From: Paenibacillus profundus
GTDB taxonomy: Bacteria > Bacillota > Bacilli > Paenibacillales > Paenibacillaceae
Length of the DNA stretch: 64,000 nucleotides
Direction of reading: 5' to 3'
Assembly: GCF_021369635.1 (NCBI RefSeq)
Contig: NZ_JAJNBZ010000022.1
Span: 38,483 to 102,482 of the forward strand
Part shown: positions 37,309-46,060 of the stretch, piece by piece
Position numbering within the stretch: the first letter of the stretch is position 1
Layout of the letters: every line of letters begins with the position of its first letter
Notes under the pieces: generated by a model
The model's database searches: none
Seen by the model: the letters and a program-made list of their open reading frames with translations, nothing else
Told to the model about the DNA's origin: nothing
Made by a program: the position numbers and the translations under genes

Positions 37309-38493
37309 TTACTGTTCAAGCGCCTGAAAAGAACGGCTCATGTCCCCGATCAGCAGGTTCGGATCTTCCAGTCCGACATACAAGCGCACCAGCACGAGCG
37401 GTTCGCTCTCGTCCGAGGCTTCCGGACGCACGACCTGCACCAAGCTCTCATAGCCGCCCCAGCTAACGCCAATGCGGAAAAATTCCAATCGGTCCGCCCA
37501 CGCCTGCAATTGCTCAACCGGAAGCGCCGCCTCGAAGGAGAACAAGCTGCCGCACCCGCTCATCTGCCGCTGAGCCAGCTCGTATTGCGGGTAGCTTGGC
37601 AGACCCGGGTGATTGACGCGCTTCACGAACGGAAGCTGCTCCAAATATGCAGCAACTTGGCGTCCATTCTGCCCGAGCCGCTCCATCCGCAGCGGCAGCG
37701 TGCGCAGCCCACGCATCGCCATGCAAGCGGTCTGCGGCGTCATGATGCCGCCGTACAGCAGAAATTCCTCTTGACCAATCCGTTCGAGCCGTTCCTTAGA
37801 GCCGATGATGACGCCCCCCATAATATCGCTGTGTCCGCCTACATATTTGGTCAAGGAGTGCACGACCAAATCGATACCAAGCGCCAGCGGGTTCTGATAG
37901 ATCGGCGTCGCCCAGGTGTTGTCAATAATCGTAGTCGCGCCAATTCGCTGCGCGAGTTCTCCGCAGGCGCGCAGGTCCTGGAGACGAATCGTCATGCTCG
38001 TCGGGCTTTCCAGAAAAAGCAGCGTCGTGTTCGGACGCACAGCCGCTTCAATGCTCGCCATGCTCGCCCCGTCTACGAACGTCGTTTCAATGCCGAAGCG
38101 CAGCAAGTAGCTGCTCAGAAATTGCCGCGTCGGCCCATACACACTTTCCACGCAAATGACGTGGTCGCCCGCTTTGACAGCGGACATGATAGATGCGGAG
38201 ATCGCCGCCATTCCCGAAGCGAAGCAGCGCGCTGCTTCTCCGCCTTCAAGCATCGCCAGCCGCCGTTCCAGCTCATTGACGCTCGGATTGTTCCCCCGCG
38301 AATATAGATGATAATGAAGCGGAGAATCAAGCGCCTCGTAAAATTCTTCATGACACGGGAATGTGAACAAGCTGTTCTGATACAGCGGCATCGTCACTGC
38401 GCCGTAATGACGTTCATCATGGCAATCGTGCACGACGATCGTCTGTTTATCCCACGTATTACAGGGCGCGGATTGCTGTTTCTCTATTGACAT
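37309..38493 (-). CDS. Cys/Met metabolism PLP-dependent enzyme (cystathionine gamma-synthase/beta-lyase family)
   Basis: The protein has 394 residues, full length for the family. The PLP lysine is in HSLTKYVGGHSDIMGG (~residue 210), with the upstream phosphate-binding segment FASGMAAISASIMSAV and the active-site tyrosine region YSRGNNPSVNELERRLAMLEGG. Such enzymes make or cleave cystathionine, or degrade methionine. Motifs alone do not separate synthase, beta-lyase and gamma-lyase activities. No other sulfur gene is adjacent, though a cystine transporter gene occurs elsewhere in the window. An AAAGGAT site precedes the ATG. Confidence 0.88.
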   Translation of the reverse strand: MSIEKQQSAPCNTWDKQTIVVHDCHDERHYGAVTMPLYQNSLFTFPCHEEFYEALDSPLHYHLYSRGNNPSVNELERRLAMLEGGEAARCFASGMAAISASIMSAVKAGDHVICVESVYGPTRQFLSSYLLRFGIETTFVDGASMASIEAAVRPNTTLLFLESPTSMTIRLQDLRACGELAQRIGATTIIDNTWATPIYQNPLALGIDLVVHSLTKYVGGHSDIMGGVIIGSKERLERIGQEEFLLYGGIMTPQTACMAMRGLRTLPLRMERLGQNGRQVAAYLEQLPFVKRVNHPGLPSYPQYELAQRQMSGCGSLFSFEAALPVEQLQAWADRLEFFRIGVSWGGYESLVQVVRPEASDESEPLVLVRLYVGLEDPNLLIGDMSRSFQALEQ

Positions 38494-38652
38494 TGTCCAT
38501 TCGATCCTTTCGCTGTCGTTCGTTCCGGCTGCATACGGCCCATCTTCACTTCCTCCAACAGGTGGAACAAGCCGGAAGAACCTGATCCATAGAATTGTAG
38601 GATTTGGGATTGCTTATACCGAGTCCATCATAACAAAGGGCGGGGCGTTTAT

Positions 38653-39435
38653 TCAACAGCCATCCCATTCCACGTAACCGCCAGCTTTTGTCTCACATAC
38701 ACGCTCTGCCGTGCCGTATCTCAGCCTCACGCTCCGTCCGAGCAAAGAACGTATACGGCAGCGGGTCAGACGATTCTGCTTCCATTCGATATCGACTTCG
38801 AAGCCGCCCCGCGCACGCAAGCCCGACACCACCCCACTCGCCCAAGCTTGCAGGCAGGTGCGGATGGCAACGTAAACGGTAAGCGAATCCGCGTCGCGAA
38901 TGATTAGCGACTCCCCGTCGGCCTGAACATGCCCGCCTTGAGGTACCGCCTTGACGCATCCAGCGAAGCAGACTCCCGCATGCGTCCCGCGATGTTCCGC
39001 TTGCCCTGTCAGCAGAAGCGCATCGGTTCCGATCGCTTCAATCCGTGCGCTTCCATCTCGGGTTAGCGATAACTTGCAAGAGAGGGACTGCCGCTTGTCG
39101 ACGCTCCAATGCAGCACGAGCACCTGATCCGTAGCCGACACGAACATTTCGCGGCGATGAGCGACTCCAGCTCGCACGTATTCGACCGTGGCAATGGCCG
39201 TATCCAGATCAAGCTCGCGACGATAGTCGGACCGTTCTCCTTCACCCGCTGTCGTTGCCTCAACGACCTGTGCATTTATATCTTCAAGCCACAGCTCTCC
39301 GAACGGCTGATAACTGCGCGGTCCCGTATGCGGAAGGAGCACCCTTTCCTTGACGATGCGTTCGCTTTCACTTCGCTCATGATCTGAGCGTAGCTTTCCC
39401 CCTCCTCCATTGTCAAGGGGAATAGCACCTGTCAT
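38653..39435 (-). pseudogene. GH95 (alpha-L-fucosidase-type) gene lacking its catalytic domain
   Basis: The N-terminal part (residues ~30-190 of this 260-residue frame) matches the beta-sandwich start of GH95 enzymes: PRSYQPFGELWLEDI, the YRRELDLDTAIATVEY region and REMFVSATDQVLVLHWSV. It then jumps directly to the extreme C-terminal GH95 signature SGLRARGGFEVDIEW and TRCRIRSLLG. Intact GH95 proteins are about 750-800 residues, so the central (alpha/alpha)6 catalytic barrel of some 450 residues is missing. The first ~30 residues also look eroded. The reading frame is still open, consistent with a recent in-frame deletion. The start has no good ribosome-binding site. Confidence 0.75.
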
Positions 39436-39452
39436 TTGAAAATGGATAAATC

Positions 39453-40106
39453 CTACTTCTTCCGGCTTCTGCGGTAGAAGCGATACCCTTTGCGGCACCA
39501 CTCCAGCAGCCTTGCAGGCAAGGGCAGCGTCCAACGCATTAATACCGGCTTGTACAGCCAATGATAAGCGCGTTTGAAATCCTCCCATATCCCGTCGCTC
39601 CCCCGCAGCAGAAAGTCGGACACATCCACGACATAGCCTTTGCCGTTATCATTCATGACGTTCTTCCCGTGAATGTCGCGCGGAGACATGCCTTTCTTCA
39701 TCGCGTAAGCGAGAGCTTCATCGACATCGCGTATAACGGAAGGCGGTATCGGGATTCCTGTCAGCAAGCAATCATATAACGTATAGCCTGGCATTCGCTT
39801 CATGATCAAATAAGCTTCACCCACATAATAGCATTCCGAAAAAGAAGGATGACGGCCCAAGCGCCGATATACCTCCGCTTCATCCTGCAAACCCGGGCGG
39901 CCTTGCGCGTATACCTTCACAACTAGATTTGGAAAATCAGCATGCGCAAACACAACGGCATAATTCCCGTTCCCCATTACTGTCCAGTTGTCCGGCACAG
40001 CTTTCACCTCGACAGGGTCGTTCTCGTTATGGCTGCGGATATCAAGCTCAAGAAGGAGCGTGAGCTCGACTTGCGTTTTAAATGCTTCAATCCTACTAGA
40101 TTTCAA
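39453..40106 (-). CDS. Small protein-kinase-like protein (YrzF-like)
   Basis: This 217-residue protein has recognisable kinase features: a glycine-rich loop GNGNYAVVF (~residue 46), the ATP-binding Lys in VVKVYAQG, a catalytic-loop-like SPRDIHGKNVM with Asp and Asn, and a metal-binding Asp in VVDVSDF. It is shorter than classical Ser/Thr kinases, as is Bacillus YrzF. Start is TTG with AAGGGGA upstream. It overlaps nothing, and the degraded GH95 frame begins 17 bases after its stop. Substrate unknown; a small-molecule kinase is also possible. Confidence 0.7.
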   Translation of the reverse strand: MKSSRIEAFKTQVELTLLLELDIRSHNENDPVEVKAVPDNWTVMGNGNYAVVFAHADFPNLVVKVYAQGRPGLQDEAEVYRRLGRHPSFSECYYVGEAYLIMKRMPGYTLYDCLLTGIPIPPSVIRDVDEALAYAMKKGMSPRDIHGKNVMNDNGKGYVVDVSDFLLRGSDGIWEDFKRAYHWLYKPVLMRWTLPLPARLLEWCRKGYRFYRRSRKK

Positions 40107-40343
40107 ACCAATTTCCCCTTACTTGTCACAGAGCTTCTTTCCTTAATATACCACAACCGCTAAGCTATGAAATCTTTGCTGCCTCATGGTACCGAACAAT
40201 CAGTTCTACCTTTATTTGGAGGAACGTGCACTGCTGGCCGTCATCTGCTGTGTCATTGGTTATATGGTCATGCGCTTCATTGTACCTCCGAAGCACCATA
40301 AGACGTTATCTCCGAAAATAACCTGCGTCCGCTACACACAGAG

Positions 40344-40376
40344 AAGCCCTCTGCAGATGGATCTGCAAAGGGCTTT
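40344..40376. terminator. Hairpin after the short Fur-like gene
   Basis: AAGCCCTCTGCAGAT pairs with ATCTGCAAAGGGCTT with one mismatch. It lies 37 bases after the Fur-like gene's stop on the minus strand. Confidence 0.65.
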
Positions 40377-40412
40377 ATACTCATATCGTCATTCAGTTAT
40401 ATCGTGATCAGT

Positions 40413-40709
40413 TCAAGCTTCCCGGTAGATGCTGCCAGTGTATTCATATCGTTTGGATAGCCCGTCATCGTCCAATTCACGTACGATGTTGTTCTTGACG
40501 AAATATTTTAAGCTGCAATAGACGGTGGAGAGAGAAATGCGTGTCATATCCGACTTCAGAGCAATATAGATTTCCATTGCGGTCTTTGGGGACACGGCTT
40601 GATTGATGCAAGATAAAACCGCCTCTCTCTGCTGCGTCATATGCATTGGCTTGCTTTCACGCTTTTTTTTCATAAACGTTATCATGTGCCGATTATTCAA
40701 GGGCCCCAT
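40413..40709 (-). CDS. Short Fur-family protein, DNA-binding domain only
   Basis: About 98 residues. The region MTQQREAVLSCINQAVSPKTAMEIYIALK through ISLSTVYCSLKYFVKNNIVRELDDD is a Fur-type winged helix, including the STVYxxLxxL motif. The protein stops at RYEYTGSIYREA, just where the metal-binding dimerisation domain (usually starting with a His-rich H-H-H segment) should begin. Normal Fur, Zur and PerR are ~140-150 residues. A clear terminator follows, so this may be a stable short form and not a fresh truncation. Start codon is uncertain: ATG, TTG and internal ATGs are available. Nearby copper and haem genes suggest metal homeostasis. Confidence 0.65.
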   Translation of the reverse strand: MGPLNNRHMITFMKKKRESKPMHMTQQREAVLSCINQAVSPKTAMEIYIALKSDMTRISLSTVYCSLKYFVKNNIVRELDDDGLSKRYEYTGSIYREA

Positions 40710-40983
40710 TCCTTTCCTGTGGAAATGTTATTCACGAAATCAAAAATGCCATCGTTATCATGCACCGCATGGCCGCTCCTTTCAAGAGCTCACCAACAAC
40801 GTATCATCCACCAGCTCCAGTATATGAACCGGCATGACTGATCGGTTCAGCGATCAATCATCGAGAATGCTAATGAATCATTTAGTATCATACGGCCTAC
40901 TGTTATCATCGGTATAAGTTGCAACAGCCATACCTTCATCAGCTCAAACGGCTCAAATCAAAGCCCCGAAGCGCGCTAAGTAA

Positions 40984-40998
40984 TGATAATAAGAATCA
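40984..40998. promoter_or_regulatory. Fur-box-like sequence
   Basis: TGATAATAAGAATCA resembles the Fur 7-1-7 box TGATAATnATTATCA with two mismatches in the right half. It lies in the AT-rich gap between the CopC-CopD gene's 3' end and the short Fur gene, about 275 bases upstream of the latter. Confidence 0.3.
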
Positions 40999-41083
40999 CT
41001 CATATGATATTAATTTAACATAGTAATTGTATTTAATCAATAATCATTCTAATTTAATATTTACTTTCATTAAGCATGACCAG

Positions 41084-41133
41084 TGAGAAAACCTCTATCG
41101 CGGCCTTTCGAAGATGGGCGACCGCGTTTAGAA
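41084..41133. repeat. Terminal block of the dispersed repeat family, solo copy 4
   Basis: TGAGAAAACCTCTATCGCGG followed by CCTTTCGAAGATGGGCGACC and GCGTTTAGA matches the ~50-base end block of copy 3. No arms or tandem units follow, so only the end block is present. The remainder of the 40710-41303 gap is AT-rich with no gene seen. Confidence 0.75.
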
Positions 41134-41206
41134 ATAGGTTTTATTGCCACAAGGAATGTATGGTTTCGCTTTAGCGATTCACAGAGCTTAAACATTCCTT
41201 AATTAT

Positions 41207-41268
41207 AAAAAAATCCTCCCCCGAACGCCGCTGACGCTAACATCATCGTCATTGCATTCGAAGGAGGA
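41207..41268 (-). terminator. Terminator after the CopC-CopD gene
   Basis: On the minus strand TCCTCCTTCGAATGC pairs imperfectly with GCGTTCGGGGGAGGA and is followed by seven T. Confidence 0.8.
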
Positions 41269-41303
41269 AATATGAGCTTGTATTGAATTCAATTGATCAA
41301 TGA

Positions 41304-43241
41304 TCACATGCCGGGTGGCGGACTGGTCGACAGCATACCTGCCACGATAAATACCGCAATTCCGACTGCGATTTCCACCTGCACACCAATCAGGAATTGA
41401 CGCAGCAGGTGCGCCTCACCGCTATGCTTCGCGAACCGGGGCAGCCAGTAATAGCGGTGAAATGCCGCAATGATGAGGATGAGGAGAAAGAGTCCGCTTT
41501 TGACGAGCAAGATTTGCCCGTATGATGACGAAATGAAAGCAGACCATGTCCCTAACCGCATCGCAGCGAGTATGATTCCTGTCACTACCGTCAGCACGGT
41601 AAGCGGCAAGGCTGTCCGGGAAAAACGCCTCCACTGCCCGTTGATCTCATGAACATGTTCCGCGCCGAGCTGGTTGCGCCGCCAGCTTGCCGTTAGCATC
41701 CCCATACCTAACAGCCCACCGAACCAGATCGATGCGGTAACAATATGGAGCGTATGAGAGACGACCGTCAGGAAAGACAATAGCCCTGAATCGGATGCCA
41801 CCGCATGTCCCGTAAGCGGAAAGGTTAAGGCAATTCCGAGCAGGATGAGCAACTGCACCACTTTGTTGAGCACCGCTGCGCCGTTCTTGAACAGCATCAT
41901 GAGGGCGAGCAATGCGGCAAGCAGCACTCGCGCGCCATCCGCCAAGCCAACCCGGGTTGACAAGACAAGCGTTAACGCAGTTGATGCAGCAGATGTATCC
42001 GCCCTGCCGCTGCTTAGCTGCTGCGCAATGAGCAGCATATGTGCTGCATAAGTAGCTGCAAACAATATAACTGCGCTAATCGTTATCCCTTTGCATAGAC
42101 GCTTCATGGCGCGATGGAATGCCGGAAAGCGCTCGTTCACTCCGTCCGCTAACATCATGCGATAATACAAGATGGCGAATAGCAACACCGTCACGACGAT
42201 ATTGATGATGCGAATCAACGCATTCCATCCATCAAGATTACCGTTGCCATGATTATGGTCTGCATGATCGGCTGCTGCCTCGCTTGCTGACGCAGCTGCT
42301 TCAGCTCCATGGTCATGATGATGGCTATGATCAACTTCTCCCTGGTCGGGATTTGCTTCGTTACCCGCTCCCGCTGGCGCTTTCTCTGCTTGAACCGGGG
42401 AAGCTGGCGCAGCGGCGCCGGATTGATCTTTCTCTCCTGCCCCTGCCTGAGGCGATGCATCCGGTGCGGCTAGCGCGGCCTCTTTCTCCTTCCCGGACTG
42501 CGCTGCGCTATCCGGCTTACTCGTGTCGTCACGCTTCTCCTGACGCGGCGGATCGCTCACCTTCTGCTCAGCTTTAAACTGCGATTCAGTTGAGGGGGGG
42601 TTCTCCTTCTGCCCAGTGGTACCGGCAGCCGTTTTGTCCACTTTCGAAGCGCCGCCAGACTGGGGGGACTCTGGCTGCGAATTGGGCTTCCCCTTGCCGG
42701 AATCTTTGTTCACTGGCTGATTAGCGGAGCTGTCGGCGTGCTTCGTTCCGTTCGTGCTGCCATTCTTCTCAGGCTTGGCTGGGGTCGTCGTCTTGTTCTC
42801 AGTCGCGGACGCCGGCTCATCGTCATCCAACGATTTCGTTGCAGCTGGCCCTGACTGCTTCAGCTTCACGCCAACAGCAAATTCGAAGGAACCTTCCGTG
42901 ACATGGGTGTCAACCGACAGCACTTGCCATTTCACTTTATAAATCCCGTTCGGCAAGGACGAAATCGACTTCACCAGCGTCTTCTCCCCGTCACTCTTGA
43001 CCTCGCCCGCTATCTCTGCGCCATCCGTATTCCATAAGGTCATCGAGCTCAGATCCGCGTCGATGCCTTCCGTGTACGTAATCCGGATTTCTGTCGGCGA
43101 ATCAGTCAATTCCGAATTCGAGAGCGGTGAGGATGATGCCATGTTGGCATGAGCGGAAGCAGGCTGCGGCAAGAGAACAAACGGAATAAGAAAGATCAAA
43201 AATAGAAGTGCAAGCTTCGCCGCTTTGTTCAACATTGTCAT
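41304..43241 (-). CDS. CopC-CopD fusion copper protein (YcnJ-like) with long charged, His-rich linker
   Basis: The signal peptide appears to be cut at PASA/HANM, leaving His as the mature first residue, the copper ligand of CopC domains. The CopC domain (~30-130) ends in DTHVTEGSFEFAVG, the D-x-H copper motif. Residues ~130-320 form a low-complexity linker of Lys, Pro, Ser, Asn and Gln that finishes in a His/Asp cluster (DHSHHHDHG, then DHADHNHGNGN). About eight membrane helices of the CopD domain follow. The Bacillus relative YcnJ is linked to copper uptake. The ATG has AGGGGG eight bases upstream. Confidence 0.87.
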   Translation of the reverse strand: MTMLNKAAKLALLFLIFLIPFVLLPQPASAHANMASSSPLSNSELTDSPTEIRITYTEGIDADLSSMTLWNTDGAEIAGEVKSDGEKTLVKSISSLPNGIYKVKWQVLSVDTHVTEGSFEFAVGVKLKQSGPAATKSLDDDEPASATENKTTTPAKPEKNGSTNGTKHADSSANQPVNKDSGKGKPNSQPESPQSGGASKVDKTAAGTTGQKENPPSTESQFKAEQKVSDPPRQEKRDDTSKPDSAAQSGKEKEAALAAPDASPQAGAGEKDQSGAAAPASPVQAEKAPAGAGNEANPDQGEVDHSHHHDHGAEAAASASEAAADHADHNHGNGNLDGWNALIRIINIVVTVLLFAILYYRMMLADGVNERFPAFHRAMKRLCKGITISAVILFAATYAAHMLLIAQQLSSGRADTSAASTALTLVLSTRVGLADGARVLLAALLALMMLFKNGAAVLNKVVQLLILLGIALTFPLTGHAVASDSGLLSFLTVVSHTLHIVTASIWFGGLLGMGMLTASWRRNQLGAEHVHEINGQWRRFSRTALPLTVLTVVTGIILAAMRLGTWSAFISSSYGQILLVKSGLFLLILIIAAFHRYYWLPRFAKHSGEAHLLRQFLIGVQVEIAVGIAVFIVAGMLSTSPPPGM

Positions 43242-43285
43242 TGTGTCATCCCCCTTTCACACCAAAGTTTATTCTCACTTGGAAT

Positions 43286-43311
43286 ACAAAAGCCGTTGGA
43301 ACTCCAACGGC
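43286..43311 (-). terminator. Terminator between the DUF4198 and CopC-CopD genes
   Basis: On the minus strand a perfect GCCGTTGGA/TCCAACGGC hairpin is followed by TTTTG. It suggests partial termination between the two genes. Confidence 0.75.
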
Positions 43312-43337
43312 CTCTGCAGGATTGAATCATCGTTGTC

Positions 43338-44390
43338 TTACTTCGTATAGAGAAGGACGGCTGCCCGATTCGTTCCAACTGCCGGCAAAAATTCCAGCAC
43401 CGTGTCCGTCTTCTCTGCTGCTTCACGCAAAGAAACGAGGCCTTTCCCTGTCACATCGCCGAGCGTTGATTTTACCCAAGCCGCATCTGCCTTCAACGTT
43501 CCGTCTGCAAATGAGAACGATTGATCAGACACAGCTTTGCCATTCACGAACACTTGCGGCTGTGCCGTAGCCGGTTGGCCAGGAAGCTGGATCGAACCGT
43601 TCTGCACGATGAAGGTCATCGTCGCTTCGTAGCTGACCGAATCGTACTGGCCTTCGACCTGCTCGTTCATTGATGGCTTGGCGCGCAGCAAATAATAGTC
43701 GGCAGGACCTGTCTTGAACGAGATGGTGCCTTTAGCGTCTGTCTTCAGCGTCTCCGCTTCCGAATTGCTGCGGCGAATGAGGGATACTTCCGTATCGGCA
43801 AGCGGCTTGCCTTTCAGCATCAACTGTATGGATACTTCCTGATTCGGACTGACCGCCGCCGGACTGAAGAGCGGAACCAGTTCCGCCCGATCCGGGCTCA
43901 CTTGTCGTTCGAAGCCCGTCAGGAGCGATGCTCGCTTCAATACAGGGATATCCATCACGGCGACGAACGATTTCGCGCTGCGAAGCGTGCGGCTTGCCTT
44001 CCCGTCATGTTTGAAGATGCTGTCGCCTTCGACCGATACGATATAGGCTCCCGGCTTCGACGCCGAAAAAGAAGAGACGAAGTAATTGTTGACCGCTGGC
44101 TCTTCTTCAGTTGCCGCTTCACCCGTGTAAAATCTCGTGTCGGTAATATCCGTCTTCTTCCCAGCCGGATTCATGACGTACACTTTGGACGAGTCAGTGC
44201 TCCACTGTCCAGCGATGCGGTAGCTGCGATGCTCGTTGGAGTGATTGCCCAGCATCATTTCAACATAGGATACTTCACCTTCACCAATGATCGGACTGTT
44301 CGTCTGCGACCAACCGTCATGCGCAAACGCTGGAATGGCGATGGACAATGACAATAAGGTGCTTATCGCAATACTCGCTAACTTTTTCAT
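43338..44390 (-). CDS. DUF4198 family secreted protein
   Basis: The 350-residue protein has a signal peptide ending PAFA before HDGW, so the mature chain would begin with His, as in its CopC neighbour. The middle holds FSPAAVSPNQEVSIQLMLKGKPLADTEV and DAKGTISFKTGPADYYLLRA, the carboxypeptidase-regulatory-like/DUF4198 pattern seen in proteins of metal-uptake loci. It lies upstream of the CopC-CopD gene on the same strand with a hairpin between. A role in extracellular copper or nickel binding is an inference. Confidence 0.75.
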   Translation of the reverse strand: MKKLASIAISTLLSLSIAIPAFAHDGWSQTNSPIIGEGEVSYVEMMLGNHSNEHRSYRIAGQWSTDSSKVYVMNPAGKKTDITDTRFYTGEAATEEEPAVNNYFVSSFSASKPGAYIVSVEGDSIFKHDGKASRTLRSAKSFVAVMDIPVLKRASLLTGFERQVSPDRAELVPLFSPAAVSPNQEVSIQLMLKGKPLADTEVSLIRRSNSEAETLKTDAKGTISFKTGPADYYLLRAKPSMNEQVEGQYDSVSYEATMTFIVQNGSIQLPGQPATAQPQVFVNGKAVSDQSFSFADGTLKADAAWVKSTLGDVTGKGLVSLREAAEKTDTVLEFLPAVGTNRAAVLLYTK

Positions 44391-44660
44391 ATAACCCGCC
44401 CCTTTTCAAAACAAATGTGATTAATGTCATAGTAAATTGTAAAACAACACAGACGGATGCACATGACTCTATCTAGCTATAAAATGTCACAAAAAAATGA
44501 ACAATCCGATTAGAGCGTTCATTACTATTAGGGCCTAGTGCATTTATTTCAAAGCCTCGGCATCATTTGTTGGGAATTTGTAACACATTTTGATTGAATA
44601 GCAATGATTAATAAACTAACCTGAACATGGGACCGAGGCCGTTCAATGAGGAGGGTTAAC

Positions 44661-45980
44661 ATGAAGCTTGAGAACGAGAAAGCGCCGGAACCGCAACAAG
44701 AGCGCAATGAATCCGGCAAAAGTAAAATGAGCCGCAGAGAGCTGTTGAAATTAAGCGCCGCTGCGGGTACGGGAATGTTTGTAGGCATGGGCGGCATGGG
44801 GGCCTTTATGTCTTTTAGCGGTATCCTTAAAAGTTCAAGCCCAAGCCAAGAACCAAGCCCGGCAGCAAAGGATAATCAAACGAGCCAAACCAGCGTTGCC
44901 GGCTCCATTCCCTTCTACGGGACAAAACAAGCGGGGATTGCAACACCTCCGCAAAAATATATGTGTTTTGCCGCATTCGACATCGTCCATGCCGACAGGA
45001 TGAAATTAGAACAATTATGTAAAACATGGACCGACTATAGTGCAAACATGACGGCTGGAAAATCGGTTGGAAAAGCTAATCTGGAAGGACTTGCACCGCC
45101 AGATGACACAGGGGAAACGCACGAACTTCCCCCAGCACAGCTTACGATTACGTTTGGTTTTGGCCCCACTTTGTTTCGCAAAGACGGCGTTGACCGCTTC
45201 GGATTGGCCGCAAAACAACCGGATGAGCTCGTTGACATTCCAGCTATGCCTGGCGACGCCTTGACAGAGCAGGAATCGGGCGGCGATGTGTGTATCCAAG
45301 CCTGCTCGGATGATCCGGTCGTAAGTTTTCATGCGATACGCAACTTAGCCAGAGTTGCCCAAGGCACTGCGAAGATTCGTTGGGTACAGGAAGGTTTCTT
45401 GAGTGCTCCTGATGGACAGACACCACGAAACCTGTTTGGATTTAAAGACGGTACAGCAAACAACGAGCTTGAAAATGATCAAGCCATGGAGCGGTATGTA
45501 TGGGCCTCACCATCAAATAATCCATTATGGATGACTGGGGGCACCTATTTAGCTGTCCGGAAAATTCGCATGTTCATTGATGAATGGGACCAAACGGCAC
45601 TGCAGAAGCAAGAAGCAACGTTCGGCCGTCAGAAAGAAAGCGGGGCCCCGTTCGGCAAAAAAAATGAAGCTGATGCCGTGTCCATGCGCCACATACCGAC
45701 AGATTCACACGTGTGGCTTGCCCGCGGTACAGGAACCAAGCTGTGGCGGCGCTCTTACTCTTACTCACGCGGCCTTGATGCAACCAGTGGCGATTTGGAC
45801 GCCGGTCTTCTTTTTATCAGTTTTCAACAAAGCATCAAAAATCAGTTCATCCCCATGCTCTCCATTCTGGCGCAGCATGATGCCTTGAATAAATACACAT
45901 CCCATCTCTCCAGTGCTGTGTTTGCCTGTCCGCCTGGCGCACAGGAAGGAAGCTTCATCGGGGAAGCGCTGTTTCGCTGA
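44661..45980 (+). CDS. efeB: Tat-exported DyP-type peroxidase (EfeB-like)
   Basis: A twin-arginine signal (MSRRELLKLSAAAG) is preceded by a charged ~28-residue N-region. The DyP signature GFKDGTAN (~residue 261) supplies the distal Asp. MRHIPTDSHVWLA carries the probable haem-ligand His and GTKLWRRSYSY the distal Arg region. The family oxidises haem-related substrates; EfeB works with EfeU and EfeO in iron uptake, but neither is here. The site GAGGAGGG precedes the ATG. It is divergent from the DUF4198 gene with ~270 AT-rich bases between. Confidence 0.9.
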   Translation: MKLENEKAPEPQQERNESGKSKMSRRELLKLSAAAGTGMFVGMGGMGAFMSFSGILKSSSPSQEPSPAAKDNQTSQTSVAGSIPFYGTKQAGIATPPQKYMCFAAFDIVHADRMKLEQLCKTWTDYSANMTAGKSVGKANLEGLAPPDDTGETHELPPAQLTITFGFGPTLFRKDGVDRFGLAAKQPDELVDIPAMPGDALTEQESGGDVCIQACSDDPVVSFHAIRNLARVAQGTAKIRWVQEGFLSAPDGQTPRNLFGFKDGTANNELENDQAMERYVWASPSNNPLWMTGGTYLAVRKIRMFIDEWDQTALQKQEATFGRQKESGAPFGKKNEADAVSMRHIPTDSHVWLARGTGTKLWRRSYSYSRGLDATSGDLDAGLLFISFQQSIKNQFIPMLSILAQHDALNKYTSHLSSAVFACPPGAQEGSFIGEALFR

Positions 45981-46009
45981 ACTTCGCAAATAGGCAACCT
46001 TTATAAGAA

Positions 46010-46044
46010 AACCTCCGCCCGAAACATTATGTTCGGCGGAGGTT
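46010..46044. terminator. Terminator between convergent peroxidase and ABC exporter genes
   Basis: A perfect ten-base stem AACCTCCGCC/GGCGGAGGTT sits in the 80-base gap between the two convergent stops. Confidence 0.8.
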
Positions 46045-46060
46045 GCTATCGTGCTTCTTA

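Noticed and set aside
39436..39588. N-terminal extension of the GH95-derived frame
   Set aside because: It overlaps the 3' end of the kinase-like gene in another frame and has no similarity to GH95.
40186..40407. Small plus-strand frame with one hydrophobic stretch
   Set aside because: No ribosome-binding site before its ATG and it runs through the terminator hairpin at 40344; likely not a gene, though the hydrophobic segment is noted.
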